Positions 1-8,658 of a stretch of DNA of 64,000 nucleotides are shown in pieces. Made by a program: the position numbers and the translations under genes. Within the stretch, counting starts at the first letter, position 1; each line of letters begins with the position of its first letter. The notes beneath the pieces were generated by a model, which was not told the origin of the DNA, did not search any database, and worked only from the letters and a program-made list of their open reading frames with translations. The stretch spans positions 62,001 through 126,000 of the forward strand of contig NZ_JAKVIP010000012.1 in NCBI RefSeq assembly GCF_022601875.1, read 5' to 3'. The stretch is from Chryseobacterium sp. SSA4.19. Its GTDB lineage: Bacteria > Bacteroidota > Bacteroidia > Flavobacteriales > Weeksellaceae.

Positions 1-46
1 GGATTCTCATTTTTCCTTTGCGGATGATGGGTTGATGTAGATTCTT

Positions 47-150
47 AAAAGCTGTCTTGGGATATACTGCAAAGCTCTCAGGCTTTTACGAAGCGATGAA
101 ATTGTAAAAGTTGGGAGTTTCTGAGAATGGGTTTTCTTAAGACAGCTTTT
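47..150. repeat. Long inverted repeat with internal hairpins
   Basis: A perfect 12-bp inverted repeat (AAAAGCTGTCTT at 47-58, AAGACAGCTTTT at 139-150) encloses about 80 nt. That interior can itself pair, for example CTTTTAC with GTAAAAG and CTCAG with CTGAG. It lies about 150 nt upstream of the DUF4099 gene. It could be a small RNA, an attenuator or a terminator of a gene upstream of the window. The rest of 1-298 holds no recognisable gene. Confidence 0.55.
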
Positions 151-298
151 TAAAAATCCATCTTACAATGTTGTTGAAATATATCAAATCCTATCTTTTG
201 CAGAATCTATCGCACTATTGCAGGTGTTTCAAACAAGATTGTACATCAATTTTAATTAAAGACTAAAGACAATAATAACAACTCATAAAATCAACGTT

Positions 299-1568
299 AT
301 GAATAATACAATTAATAGCACATCAATTTCAGAAGTCAATACCTTATTGGTACTTCACCACAGTAATAATTCTGTTGGAATGGTTCAGAATGTCAATGAA
401 AATGGACATCTTATCGATGTTGCTCCAGATTCTGATGGTGTCGATTCAATGATACGAATCGATTCGTCAGCGGAGTCTTTTACCGAATTCTATGCGGATT
501 TTTACAGTCAGCTTAAAAATCCCGAAGTCTATTCATTTTTTAAGGTGACAGAATTTGAAGCGGTAGAAACTGCGCTAGGATTACAGGATTACATTGACAG
601 TTCTTCATCGATCGATAGAGAAGATCTGAAGCAATATGAGGTTTCGATTGATACTGTTGAGGTTTTGAGGAATAAAAAGAAAATGAATAGTTATAGCTCG
701 AATAGTATTACTTATTCTAAGAAACCATCTGCTGAGGTCATTAACCCAAGATACCGTTATCAGATCGAAGATGTAGACTGGAATGCGGTAGCTAAGATTG
801 GACTTGATCGGGAGATGTTGGAAAAGTGTAATGTTTTTGGATGAATTACTGAAAGGATTTAAGACTTCGGTATTACTTCCTGTACGAAGTGATGATGGGA
901 AAGAGAGCGGTACTTTTAATGCCAGGTTACAGTTGAAATTAAATGACAGTGGGGAAGTGGTACTTCACGTTTACAGATCACAAAAAATGCCTGATTTCAG
1001 GAAGAAGTTTTTAGGTCATAAGTTTTCAAAAGAAGACCGATTGAATCTTTTGAACTCAGGCAATATGGGCAGGGTTGTGGCTCTTGTGAATCCGGTGACG
1101 GGTGAGGTTATTCCGTCATTGATTAGCAGGGATAAGCTGACCAACGAACTGTTTTTTTTGCCCATCGATTTCGTCAGAATTCCTGCGGTGGTCTGTGGCG
1201 TGATTTTGAGTTCGGAACAGCAGGAGGCTCTTCGTTCGGGAAAACCGTTGTTTGTAGAAAATTTAGTGTCTAAACATAACAGGCTTTTTAATGCGACTTT
1301 GCAGTTTAATGCAGAAAAGCAGTGGTTGGAGTTTTTCTTTAACAAGAGATTGAAAGGAGGTAATAATGAACATTGCTTTGAGTTTGTAGTTCCTTCAACT
1401 TTCAGAGGTAAAGCTCTTCGTAGATGGCAGCTCGAGAAACTAAAGGCAGGAGAGACGGCATATATCAGGGGGCTTATAAGTAAGAAAGGAAAGACGTATC
1501 AGGGGTATATTCATTTCGATAAGGAGATTGGGAGGATTGTGTTTTCATTTAAGAAGCCATGTAAATGA
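299..1568 (+). pseudogene. DUF3945/DUF4099 ICE protein, frameshifted
   Basis: Two frames together encode one protein of the DUF4099/DUF3945 family, which is common in conjugative transposons of Bacteroidota and whose function is unknown. Frame one (299-844) carries the N-terminal part and ends in a run matching the start of DUF4099 (VDWNAVAKIGLDREMLEKCN). The downstream frame resumes with LDELLKGFKTSVLLP and continues through the domain to 1568. The switch falls in a run of five T at 834-838: removing one T gives an uninterrupted N-V-L-D-E-L-L reading. This fits a one-base insertion in a homopolymer, either a real mutation or a sequencing error. Programmed frameshifting is possible but less likely. 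The second frame also contains duplicated DUF3945-like segments (GKPLFVENL, FNATLQFNAEKQ). Confidence 0.75.
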
Positions 1569-1621
1569 TGATTGAGAGCTGAAGTTAGAGCGTAGTTTTA
1601 GCTGTTTTAATGGTGTTTCTG

Positions 1622-1653
1622 AACCTGTAGAGTGTTAGGCTTTACAGGTTTTT
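1622..1653 (+). terminator. Probable terminator after the DUF4099 gene
   Basis: AACCTGTA (1622-1629) and TACAGGTT (1643-1650) form a perfect 8-bp stem with a 13-nt loop, followed by TTT. It sits 54 nt past the DUF4099 stop. The U-tract is short, so the strength is uncertain. Confidence 0.45.
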
Positions 1654-1679
1654 GGGGTTGTGGAATGGGAAAGTTCGGG

Positions 1680-1722
1680 GCAAAAATGCATTTCCTTCCT
1701 GCGGTCGGAAACGCATTTTTGC
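1680..1722. repeat. Imperfect 16-bp palindrome
   Basis: GCAAAAATGCATTTCC (1680-1695) pairs with GGAAACGCATTTTTGC (1707-1722), one mismatch in 16, with an 11-nt loop. It lies in the 380-nt gap 1569-1948. It has the form of a dispersed intergenic repeat or a bidirectional terminator. No gene is recognisable in this gap. Confidence 0.55.
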
Positions 1723-1948
1723 AGAAATTGGTGCAACAATATTTCAAAAAATTCTAGGTGAGAGTTGGATGTTTTTTGAAAAAAGGTTGCGGGATTATTA
1801 ATGTTCTTTAAGTAGCAAAAAGACTAATTTAAAGCTGCGGACTACTTATTTTATTATATATAAAAAAAATATGGATTCCCGTAATTTTAAAGAATTAATT
1901 TTTGATATATTTGAATATAATCAGAAACAGATTACAAACTAATAATTA

Positions 1949-4021
1949 ATGAAAGGATTTAAACTGCTGGCAATAAGACCTCAGGGAAATTGCAGTAATA
2001 GGTTTTTAAAGAATTTAGAGAAAGGAACCATATATAAGTTCTACGGTGAATATTTCTATTACAATAGCAAAAACGAAGAGATTGACAATTCCTATCACAA
2101 TATTCATAGAATAAGTGTTGACGAAACCTCTCCGCATGATCTCTACAGCTATAAAGATGATAATCTTAATATCAATGTATCTTCAATTGTTGGAAAAAAT
2201 GGTTCGGGTAAGAGTACATTATTAGAATTATTGTATGTCGCATCATATATTTTAGCTGCAAAAGCAAGCATCATTACAGGAGTTGAAACTATAGAGAGCA
2301 AAGTTCGACAACGAAAATATAAATGGACAAGCGTTAACGAACGAAGGCAAATTTCCGAGATTCAAAAAGTATATAATGATTTAGATGTTGAAATAGTATA
2401 TTTAATAGATGACAGATTGCGAATTTTGAAATTGGATTGCGGAGTAATTTCCGTTAGTGTATTTAGAAAAAAGGATGACTATCATCTTTACGCAGATATT
2501 CAGCGTAATCATAAAAACGAAATCGTATCTTTTTTGAAGTATTTCTTTTATACAATATCGATAAATTATTCGCAATATGGGCTAAATGAAAAGTCATTGG
2601 GCTTATGGACAAAATATTTGTTTCATAAAAATGATGCCTACCAAACCCCTGTTGTTGTAAATCCTTTTAGAAGTAAAGGTAATATTGATGTGAATAATGA
2701 GCTTCATTTGTCACAAACGAGATTTATCAGTAATCTTATTCTTACAGACAATTTAGAAACTGTAAACGGTAAAATACTGAAGTCGGTTGATTTCGAAATA
2801 AACAGACAAAACTTTGTTGATGAGTTCGGTCAATTCTTATCAAGAAGTAGTCTTGATGAAATCACTTTTGTAGAGAATGTTTACAACTACATTTACAAAT
2901 TAAAAGTTGGATATGAAAAGACATTTGATAGAAACCGAGATGTATACTTTCTAGGGATACAAGCCAATTACCTGTATGTCAAAATTGTAAAAATACGTGA
3001 TCAATATTATGAAACTTTTTCACTGGAAAAAAATAACATAATTGATTTCGATCGGATGATTGCATTCCTTGAAGTTTTAGCAAATGATAATAGCCATATA
3101 ACCCTAAAATTAAGACAGACTCTTAATAATATAAGATTTAATATATTGAATAATGATAATGGAGGAAAATGGGATTTGAAAGAAAATAAGTATACAATTG
3201 ATTTTAGGACATTAAAATCACTAATAAGAAATATAAAAAAATACAACGATTTTCTTCAGTATGAAGAATTGATTCCAATTGCTTGTTTCACACCAACTAT
3301 TTTTATTGAAAATCAAGAAAAATCTGATGATTCAGTGAACAAAATGACAACACTAAGCTCCGGAGAGCAGCATCAAATTCATACTATTCAATCAATTTTA
3401 TATCATGTAATGAACTTGGAATCAGTTCATGACGGTAACCGAAAAAGTATCAAGTATAAAAATGTAAACATAATTTTTGATGAAATTGAACTCTACTTTC
3501 ATCCTGAATTTCAACGTACTTTTTTGTTTGAACTCTTAAAGTCTTTAAAATCACTTCCATTAAAAAAAATCACAAACATTAATATTTTATTTTGTACTCA
3601 CTCCCCTTTTATTTTATCTGACATTGCAAAGCAAGCAACTTTAAGTATAAAAAACGGATATGCAGAAACATATATTAATACAAATGATAATAACAGCTTC
3701 GGTGCAAATATCCACGATTTGTTGAAAGAAGATTTTTATTTATCCAATGGATTTATGGGAGAATTTGCAAAGGATAAAACAAAATCATTAATATACCATT
3801 TGGATAAACAAAAAACTGATGAATACGAAATAAGTCAGATTAAGAATGAATATTATTGGGATGAAGTTAATTCTTTAAAATATATCGAGATTATTGGAGA
3901 ACCTCTCCTAAGAGAGACATTACGTGATTTATATTTTAAAAAGTATAATTCAAACGTTATGATCAGAAGAGAAATTGAAAGATTGCAAAACTTAATTAGG
4001 ATGAATAATGATATCAGTTAA
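1949..4021 (+). CDS. AAA/ABC-type ATPase, Septu PtuA-like
   Basis: A 690-residue ATPase with the layout of SMC/OLD-like defence ATPases. It has a Walker A GKNGSGKST (82-90), a long divergent middle region, an ABC-type signature LSSGEQ (469-474), Walker B IIFDE with D511/E512, and an H-loop THSPF with H551. The next gene is an HNH nuclease overlapping it by 14 nt. That pairing is characteristic of Septu (PtuA/PtuB) and of retron-associated ATPase/HNH effectors; there is no reverse transcriptase here, so Septu is the better fit. By family knowledge the ATPase senses or gates and the HNH partner cuts nucleic acid. The coding DNA is notably AT-rich. The specific Septu subtype is not determined. 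Confidence 0.8.
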   Translation: MKGFKLLAIRPQGNCSNRFLKNLEKGTIYKFYGEYFYYNSKNEEIDNSYHNIHRISVDETSPHDLYSYKDDNLNINVSSIVGKNGSGKSTLLELLYVASYILAAKASIITGVETIESKVRQRKYKWTSVNERRQISEIQKVYNDLDVEIVYLIDDRLRILKLDCGVISVSVFRKKDDYHLYADIQRNHKNEIVSFLKYFFYTISINYSQYGLNEKSLGLWTKYLFHKNDAYQTPVVVNPFRSKGNIDVNNELHLSQTRFISNLILTDNLETVNGKILKSVDFEINRQNFVDEFGQFLSRSSLDEITFVENVYNYIYKLKVGYEKTFDRNRDVYFLGIQANYLYVKIVKIRDQYYETFSLEKNNIIDFDRMIAFLEVLANDNSHITLKLRQTLNNIRFNILNNDNGGKWDLKENKYTIDFRTLKSLIRNIKKYNDFLQYEELIPIACFTPTIFIENQEKSDDSVNKMTTLSSGEQHQIHTIQSILYHVMNLESVHDGNRKSIKYKNVNIIFDEIELYFHPEFQRTFLFELLKSLKSLPLKKITNINILFCTHSPFILSDIAKQATLSIKNGYAETYINTNDNNSFGANIHDLLKEDFYLSNGFMGEFAKDKTKSLIYHLDKQKTDEYEISQIKNEYYWDEVNSLKYIEIIGEPLLRETLRDLYFKKYNSNVMIRREIERLQNLIRMNNDIS

Positions 4022-4973
4022 TAGGCGATTGGTCGAAGCAAAGATCATGGAAAATCAAGACTATATAAAAAATGATAGTGCAGTTATTCTTGAAAAACTG
4101 AAAGCTTTCAAATATAAGAACAGAAGTTTAAAACATGATCCTCTGATCTATTTAAATAAAGTTATTAATGAATTCGAATCGACAAATTTTATTTCCGTGT
4201 CATTAATTGATTTGGAAAGAATAAAGCAAGACATAGGTTCCATTCCAAATTTTAAAAAAAAATTTAACGGAAGAAAAAAAATTACCTCTTTCAAGGATGA
4301 AATTCTGAGCATATTGGATTATAAAAATAAGAGAACTGTTTTTTATCCGAAATACTTTTCTGACTTAGGTATTAAATGTTGCGTCTACTGTAATTCTCAA
4401 TTAACGATAGTAGTCACAGAAAAGCATCAAATTAAAAATAGTAATCCAAATGAGTATATTGCAAAATTTCAATTAGATCATTATTACCCTAAAGATAAAT
4501 ATCCTCATCTAAGTATTTCGTTATTTAATTTATATCCAGTTTGCTCATCCTGCAACCTTGCAAAAAGTAACAATGAAAATGTAGATTTTAAATTGTATGC
4601 AGATAGAGTAGAAGAAAGTAAATTTTCCTTTGAGTTAGATAATAAATCTAAAGCACTCTTTTTATTATCACGAAATAGTTCTGATTTAAGAATTAACTTT
4701 AAAAATAAATTCGTTGAAGATTATGTAGATGTTTTTAATATTGACGAAATTTATAAAACGCAGTATGACGTTGCGGAAGAAATTATTTTAAAAAGCTTGA
4801 TATATAATGGATCGTACCGAAAAAGTATAGTTAAGGAATTTCTTAAGCATAGAGTAAATGATAGTCTTTTTAAACGTTTTATCTTAGGTAATTATACCGC
4901 GGATAGCGAAATTCATAAAAGGCCTAACGCAAAATTTATGCAGGATATTGGTAAACAAGTTGGTTTAATTTGA
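4008..4973 (+). CDS. HNH endonuclease, Septu PtuB-like
   Basis: A 321-aa nuclease partner of the preceding ATPase. The central region has CVYCN, then LDHYYPKDKYPHL, then PVCSSCNLAKSN. This is the HNH arrangement with two zinc-binding CxxC pairs and the catalytic histidine in DH, as in the TIGR02646-type HNH family found in Septu and retron systems. The start at 4008 overlaps the ATPase gene by 14 nt, suggesting coupled translation. A second in-frame ATG at 4047 (MENQDYIKND) is an alternative start. It likely acts as the cutting effector once the ATPase is triggered. The 74-nt gap after it separates this pair from the next operon. Confidence 0.8.
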   Translation: MISVNRRLVEAKIMENQDYIKNDSAVILEKLKAFKYKNRSLKHDPLIYLNKVINEFESTNFISVSLIDLERIKQDIGSIPNFKKKFNGRKKITSFKDEILSILDYKNKRTVFYPKYFSDLGIKCCVYCNSQLTIVVTEKHQIKNSNPNEYIAKFQLDHYYPKDKYPHLSISLFNLYPVCSSCNLAKSNNENVDFKLYADRVEESKFSFELDNKSKALFLLSRNSSDLRINFKNKFVEDYVDVFNIDEIYKTQYDVAEEIILKSLIYNGSYRKSIVKEFLKHRVNDSLFKRFILGNYTADSEIHKRPNAKFMQDIGKQVGLI

Positions 4974-5033
4974 AATTTTCAAACTTGCTAAATATACAGT
5001 ATATTAACTGAATTTAAGAATTGCAAATTTTCA

Positions 5034-5041
5034 TACTTTTG
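5034..5041 (+). promoter_or_regulatory. Bacteroidota -7 box before vsr
   Basis: TACTTTTG matches the TAnnTTTG consensus. The vsr ATG follows only 6 nt downstream, so transcription from this box would give a nearly leaderless mRNA. No convincing -33 TTTG is seen, so confidence is moderate to low. Confidence 0.35.
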
Positions 5042-5047
5042 TATATC

Positions 5048-5467
5048 ATGGATAAGCATAGCAAAGAAGTTAGAAGCTATAATATGAGTCAGGTAAAATC
5101 TAAGGATACAAAACCCGAACTTCTTGTTAGAAAGTTTCTTTTCTCGAAAGGTTTTCGGTATAGGCTACATAATAAAAAATTACCCGGAACGCCAGACATA
5201 GTTCTTTCCAAGTATAAAACTGTAATACTCATAAATGGTTGTTTTTGGCATGGACATGAAGGTTGCAAGTATTATACTATACCCAAAACAAGAACAAACT
5301 GGTGGATAGATAAAATTAACAGAAATATTGATAGAGATGTCGAAAACAAAACAAAGTTGCAAGACCTTGGATGGAAAATAATTGAGATCTGGGAATGTGA
5401 ACTAAAAGTAAAAGCAAGGGAGTCAACTCTCGAAGCTATTTTACAAAAAATTAAACTAGTATGTTAG
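5048..5467 (+). CDS. vsr: Very short patch repair endonuclease (Vsr)
   Basis: A 139-aa Vsr-family endonuclease. It cleaves 5' of the T in T:G mismatches made when 5-methylcytosine deaminates. Family landmarks are visible: the N-terminal RSYNMSQVKSKDTKPE, the catalytic aspartate in GTPDIV, the CFWHGHEGC segment with histidines and zinc ligands, and the TNWWIDKINRN block. I chose the ATG at 5048 because it begins the conserved MDKHSKEVRS and follows a -7 box; an upstream TTG at 5021 would add nine unconserved residues. It overlaps the following cytosine methyltransferase by 7 nt, the usual arrangement since Vsr repairs the mutations that C5 methylation causes. Confidence 0.92.
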   Translation: MDKHSKEVRSYNMSQVKSKDTKPELLVRKFLFSKGFRYRLHNKKLPGTPDIVLSKYKTVILINGCFWHGHEGCKYYTIPKTRTNWWIDKINRNIDRDVENKTKLQDLGWKIIEIWECELKVKARESTLEAILQKIKLVC

Positions 5468-6888
5468 AATTTTATCATAAATATCATTTAAAAAATTTCA
5501 AAAAAAAGTCAGAAAAACTTCTTGATGAAATTTTAAAAATTTTTCAAGAAGAGGACATTTATTTAGAAGAAACGGATACTCTAGAAATTTCATCAAAATA
5601 TAAGGAGTTTTTAGAGCCTGAATTATTTACGAAACTAAATGAATTATATTTCACTCTGAGAAAAAATGAAGCAAAAAAACATCCTTTATTGCGTAAGTAT
5701 CTCCCGGAATTAAAGCGACAACCCAAGTCAGAACTTCTTTTTGCAGATTTTTTCAGCGGCGCTGGCGGACTAAGCCAAGGTCTTATAAATGCTGGTTTCA
5801 GTCCAGCTTTCGTTAACGATAATTATCTGGATGCTCTCGAAACATATTATTTCAATCATGATCTAACATTGGATAGATTTTTTTATGGAGATATATCTGA
5901 ACTTGTTAATAATATCGATGAATATGTTCATTTTTTTAAGAATGTAAAAATTATTGCGGGCGGACCGCCATGTCAGGGATTTTCGACAGCTAATAGACAG
6001 AATTTCGAAATTGATTCTGAAAGTCAGGAGAAGCGATTCATTGAAGATAAGCGAAATATTCTTTATAAACAATTTGTAAAATTACTGGGCTTTATAAAAC
6101 CCGAATTTTTCATAATGGAAAATGTTAGAGGAATGAGAAAAGTAGAGAATCAGATTGAGGAAGATATTAAAGATGTTATGGATGAAGATTATTTTTTTAA
6201 TCCATTAGTTTTAGACGCCCAATATTTCGGAGTGCCTCAGAGTCGCAAGAGATACATTCTAATAGGTGGTAAAAACTTTTTAAGTACCGAACAGATAAAG
6301 ACTGGTGTGTTAAAAAATATGGAAAAAGAAAATAAATATAAACTTCAAGATGCTCTTTTCGGACTACCTAAGATAGAAACGAATCCCATTAAACTTAGTA
6401 GTGATTACGAAAGTGAAAAAAATGGATATAATGTACGTAAAATATCACTTGAACAAAATGAATTTCTAAGAGATATAAATAACAATAAGGAAATAGAATA
6501 TCTGTGGAATCACAGATCTCGTTATAACAATGAAAATGATCTCGAAATTTTCCGACGTCTACCTGAGGGTGGAAATTCTCTGGATGACAGTATACAAGAT
6601 ATTCTTGTATATAAAAACAGGAAACATATTTTCAGAGATAAATATTTCAAGTTAATACGGAATGAAGTATCTAAGACTATTACATCTCATATGCAGTACG
6701 ATTGTCATATGTATATTCATCCGGAGCAATGCCGCGGAATAAGTCCAAGGGAAGCTGCGCGGATACAAACATTTCCGGATGATTACATCTTTAGGGGAAG
6801 TCTTAACAGTTGGTATAAACAAATAGGTAATGCAGTTCCTGTAAAACTTGCTGAGGTTATTGCGAAAGAAATAAAACATTATATTTAA
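5461..6888 (+). CDS. DNA (cytosine-5-)-methyltransferase, first of two
   Basis: A 475-aa C5 methyltransferase. It has motif I FSGAGG (98-103, SAM binding), motif IV PPCQGFS with catalytic C171, motif VI ENVRG (E220), motif VIII QSRKRY, and motifs IX/X around GISPREAARIQTFPDDY and GNAVP near the C-terminus. About 90 residues precede motif I, a longer N-terminal extension than in minimal C5 enzymes. A large region between motif VIII and motif IX would be the target recognition domain. It overlaps vsr and is 4 nt from a second, clearly different C5 enzyme. Two C5 enzymes side by side suggest each modifies one strand of an asymmetric site, or that they serve two specificities. The recognition site cannot be read from the sequence. 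Confidence 0.93.
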   Translation: MLEFYHKYHLKNFKKKSEKLLDEILKIFQEEDIYLEETDTLEISSKYKEFLEPELFTKLNELYFTLRKNEAKKHPLLRKYLPELKRQPKSELLFADFFSGAGGLSQGLINAGFSPAFVNDNYLDALETYYFNHDLTLDRFFYGDISELVNNIDEYVHFFKNVKIIAGGPPCQGFSTANRQNFEIDSESQEKRFIEDKRNILYKQFVKLLGFIKPEFFIMENVRGMRKVENQIEEDIKDVMDEDYFFNPLVLDAQYFGVPQSRKRYILIGGKNFLSTEQIKTGVLKNMEKENKYKLQDALFGLPKIETNPIKLSSDYESEKNGYNVRKISLEQNEFLRDINNNKEIEYLWNHRSRYNNENDLEIFRRLPEGGNSLDDSIQDILVYKNRKHIFRDKYFKLIRNEVSKTITSHMQYDCHMYIHPEQCRGISPREAARIQTFPDDYIFRGSLNSWYKQIGNAVPVKLAEVIAKEIKHYI

Positions 6889-6892
6889 TTAA

Positions 6893-7948
6893 ATGAGATA
6901 TATTGAACTATTCTCAGGAATTGGAGGCTTTAGAAAAGCAGCTGAACTGATAACAGATGACACTGGTCTCAATATGAACTGTATCGCTTTTTCAGAGATC
7001 GATAAGTATGCTATAAAAACTTATGAAAGCAATTATAATCTGAATGGAGAGATTAGAATTAATAATATCGTTGATTTCGCTGCAGAAAAAGATAAAGTTG
7101 AACAGTTGGGTGAATTTGATTTACTGCTCGGTGGATTTCCATGTCAGGCATTTAGTCTATTAGGAAAACAACTTGGTTTGGAGGATGAAAGAGGGAGAAT
7201 CTTATTCAGTATACACGAACTTTTAGCTGCAAAGAATCCCCAATTCGTTGTGCTGGAAAACGTCAGAAATATTCTAAAGCATGATAATGGAGATACTTTG
7301 AGTAAAATACTCGATTTTTTTAAAAGCCATGGTTATCAATATGTAAATTATGTTCTTCTTGATACACAAAATTTCGGATTACCTCAAAAGAGAGCAAGAG
7401 TATTTTTTGTGTGTAGTAAGAAAAAATTAGATATTGACCTAAGTCAGGACTCAATTATAAATAATTTTAGAAAGATTAAAAAACATTCTTTAAATATTTA
7501 TAAAGATGTTTTAGATATACTTGATAAAAGAGCTGATAGCAAATATTACCTGTCAGAAAGAATCAAACATACTATTCTTGCAGATGGCTCTAAAAATTTT
7601 AAAAGTAAATCACAAATTGATTTGAATGTTGCTAGAACACTTACTGCAACAATGGTGAAAATGCATCGGGCCTGTCAAGATAATTATTATTCAGATGATT
7701 TCATTTTACGACATCATTCACATAAAGATACCGCAAAAGAGATTCTATTTACTGCACCGGTAAGAAAACTTACTCCATGGGAGGCATTGAAATTACAGGG
7801 ATTTGATATGCAATTTTATGAAAATGCAATCGCATCAAAGGTAAGTGAACATCAGCTTTATAAGCAGGCAGGAAATGCTTTGAGCGTAAATACAGGATAT
7901 GCTCTTCTTCATTATTTGTTTGTTCATCTTAAAATCCAGGACAAATGA
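6893..7948 (+). CDS. DNA (cytosine-5-)-methyltransferase, second of two
   Basis: A 351-aa Dcm-like C5 methyltransferase. Motif I is IELFSGIGGFR (near residue 4), motif IV is GGFPCQAFS with catalytic C84, motif VI is LENVRN with E122, motif VIII is LPQKRARVFF, and the C-terminal block includes LTPWEALKLQGF and QAGNALSVN. It starts directly at motif I, without the extension of the preceding enzyme. It overlaps the following HNH gene by 4 nt (ATGA), so the two are probably co-translated. Its likely job is self-protection of the DNA site cut by the adjacent nuclease. Confidence 0.93.
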   Translation: MRYIELFSGIGGFRKAAELITDDTGLNMNCIAFSEIDKYAIKTYESNYNLNGEIRINNIVDFAAEKDKVEQLGEFDLLLGGFPCQAFSLLGKQLGLEDERGRILFSIHELLAAKNPQFVVLENVRNILKHDNGDTLSKILDFFKSHGYQYVNYVLLDTQNFGLPQKRARVFFVCSKKKLDIDLSQDSIINNFRKIKKHSLNIYKDVLDILDKRADSKYYLSERIKHTILADGSKNFKSKSQIDLNVARTLTATMVKMHRACQDNYYSDDFILRHHSHKDTAKEILFTAPVRKLTPWEALKLQGFDMQFYENAIASKVSEHQLYKQAGNALSVNTGYALLHYLFVHLKIQDK

Positions 7949-8658
7949 AAAAGAATCCTAATTTTAACAGAGAAGAACTCATCCTTTGTTTAGACTTATA
8001 TTTCAGGATGGATTATGGTCAGATGCACGGAAGTAATCCGGAAGTCATTAAACTCAGTGAAGATTTAAGAAAATTGGGATTACATAAAGATATTCCTGAT
8101 ATTAATGCTTTCAGAAGTGTAAACAGTATTTCTCTCAAACTGGCAAATTTTAAAAGATTAGATGGGAACTTTAAAGGAAGGGGAATGAGAATGGGAGGAA
8201 AAATGGATAGAGAAATATGGAATGAATTCCATAAGCATAGAGATAAACTTAAAAATGAAGCAGACCTCATCCGTCAGCTTTATTTGAAACCAAAATCAAA
8301 GGAAAAGTCATTTACAGAAGAACCTAGGATAGGTTACAAATCTGAATTTCTGTTTCAGTTTCATAAAAACAGAGAAACAGATCCTGTGGTGATGAAAGTA
8401 AAAAAAGAAATGATACTTGCTGCGGCAAATAAACTGAAATGTGAAGTGTGCAGCTTTGATCCACATTCTTTTTACGGCGAAATTGGGAACGACCTAATGG
8501 AGATACATTATAATAAGGAACTTAAGAATGAACCCGGGCTTGAGCCAAGTGATATGGATGATTTTGTAGTTGTATGCAGCAATTGTCATAAAGTATTGGA
8601 CAAAAATTTCGGTTTGATTGAAGCTGCCGATTTGAAAAAACTAATCAGACAAAAATAA
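7945..8658 (+). CDS. HNH endonuclease, probable restriction enzyme
   Basis: A 237-aa protein with a C-terminal HNH domain. CEVC (C166, C169) and CSNCH (C211, C214, H215) form a zinc site, with EIHYNKEL (E186, H188) between them. The arrangement resembles McrA/ScoMcrA-like HNH nucleases. The N-terminal 130 residues (NREELILCLDLYFRM, SISLKLANFKRLD) look helical and may recognise DNA. It is sandwiched between two C5 methyltransferases and the Mza-like genes, overlapping upstream by 4 nt and abutting the next start codon (TAAATG). It is the best candidate for the restriction nuclease paired with the two methylases. A role cutting modified DNA is an alternative. Confidence 0.82.
   Translation: MKKNPNFNREELILCLDLYFRMDYGQMHGSNPEVIKLSEDLRKLGLHKDIPDINAFRSVNSISLKLANFKRLDGNFKGRGMRMGGKMDREIWNEFHKHRDKLKNEADLIRQLYLKPKSKEKSFTEEPRIGYKSEFLFQFHKNRETDPVVMKVKKEMILAAANKLKCEVCSFDPHSFYGEIGNDLMEIHYNKELKNEPGLEPSDMDDFVVVCSNCHKVLDKNFGLIEAADLKKLIRQK

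Noticed and set aside
1949..4973. Retron with ATPase/HNH effector
   Set aside because: No reverse transcriptase or msr/msd-like region adjoins the pair.
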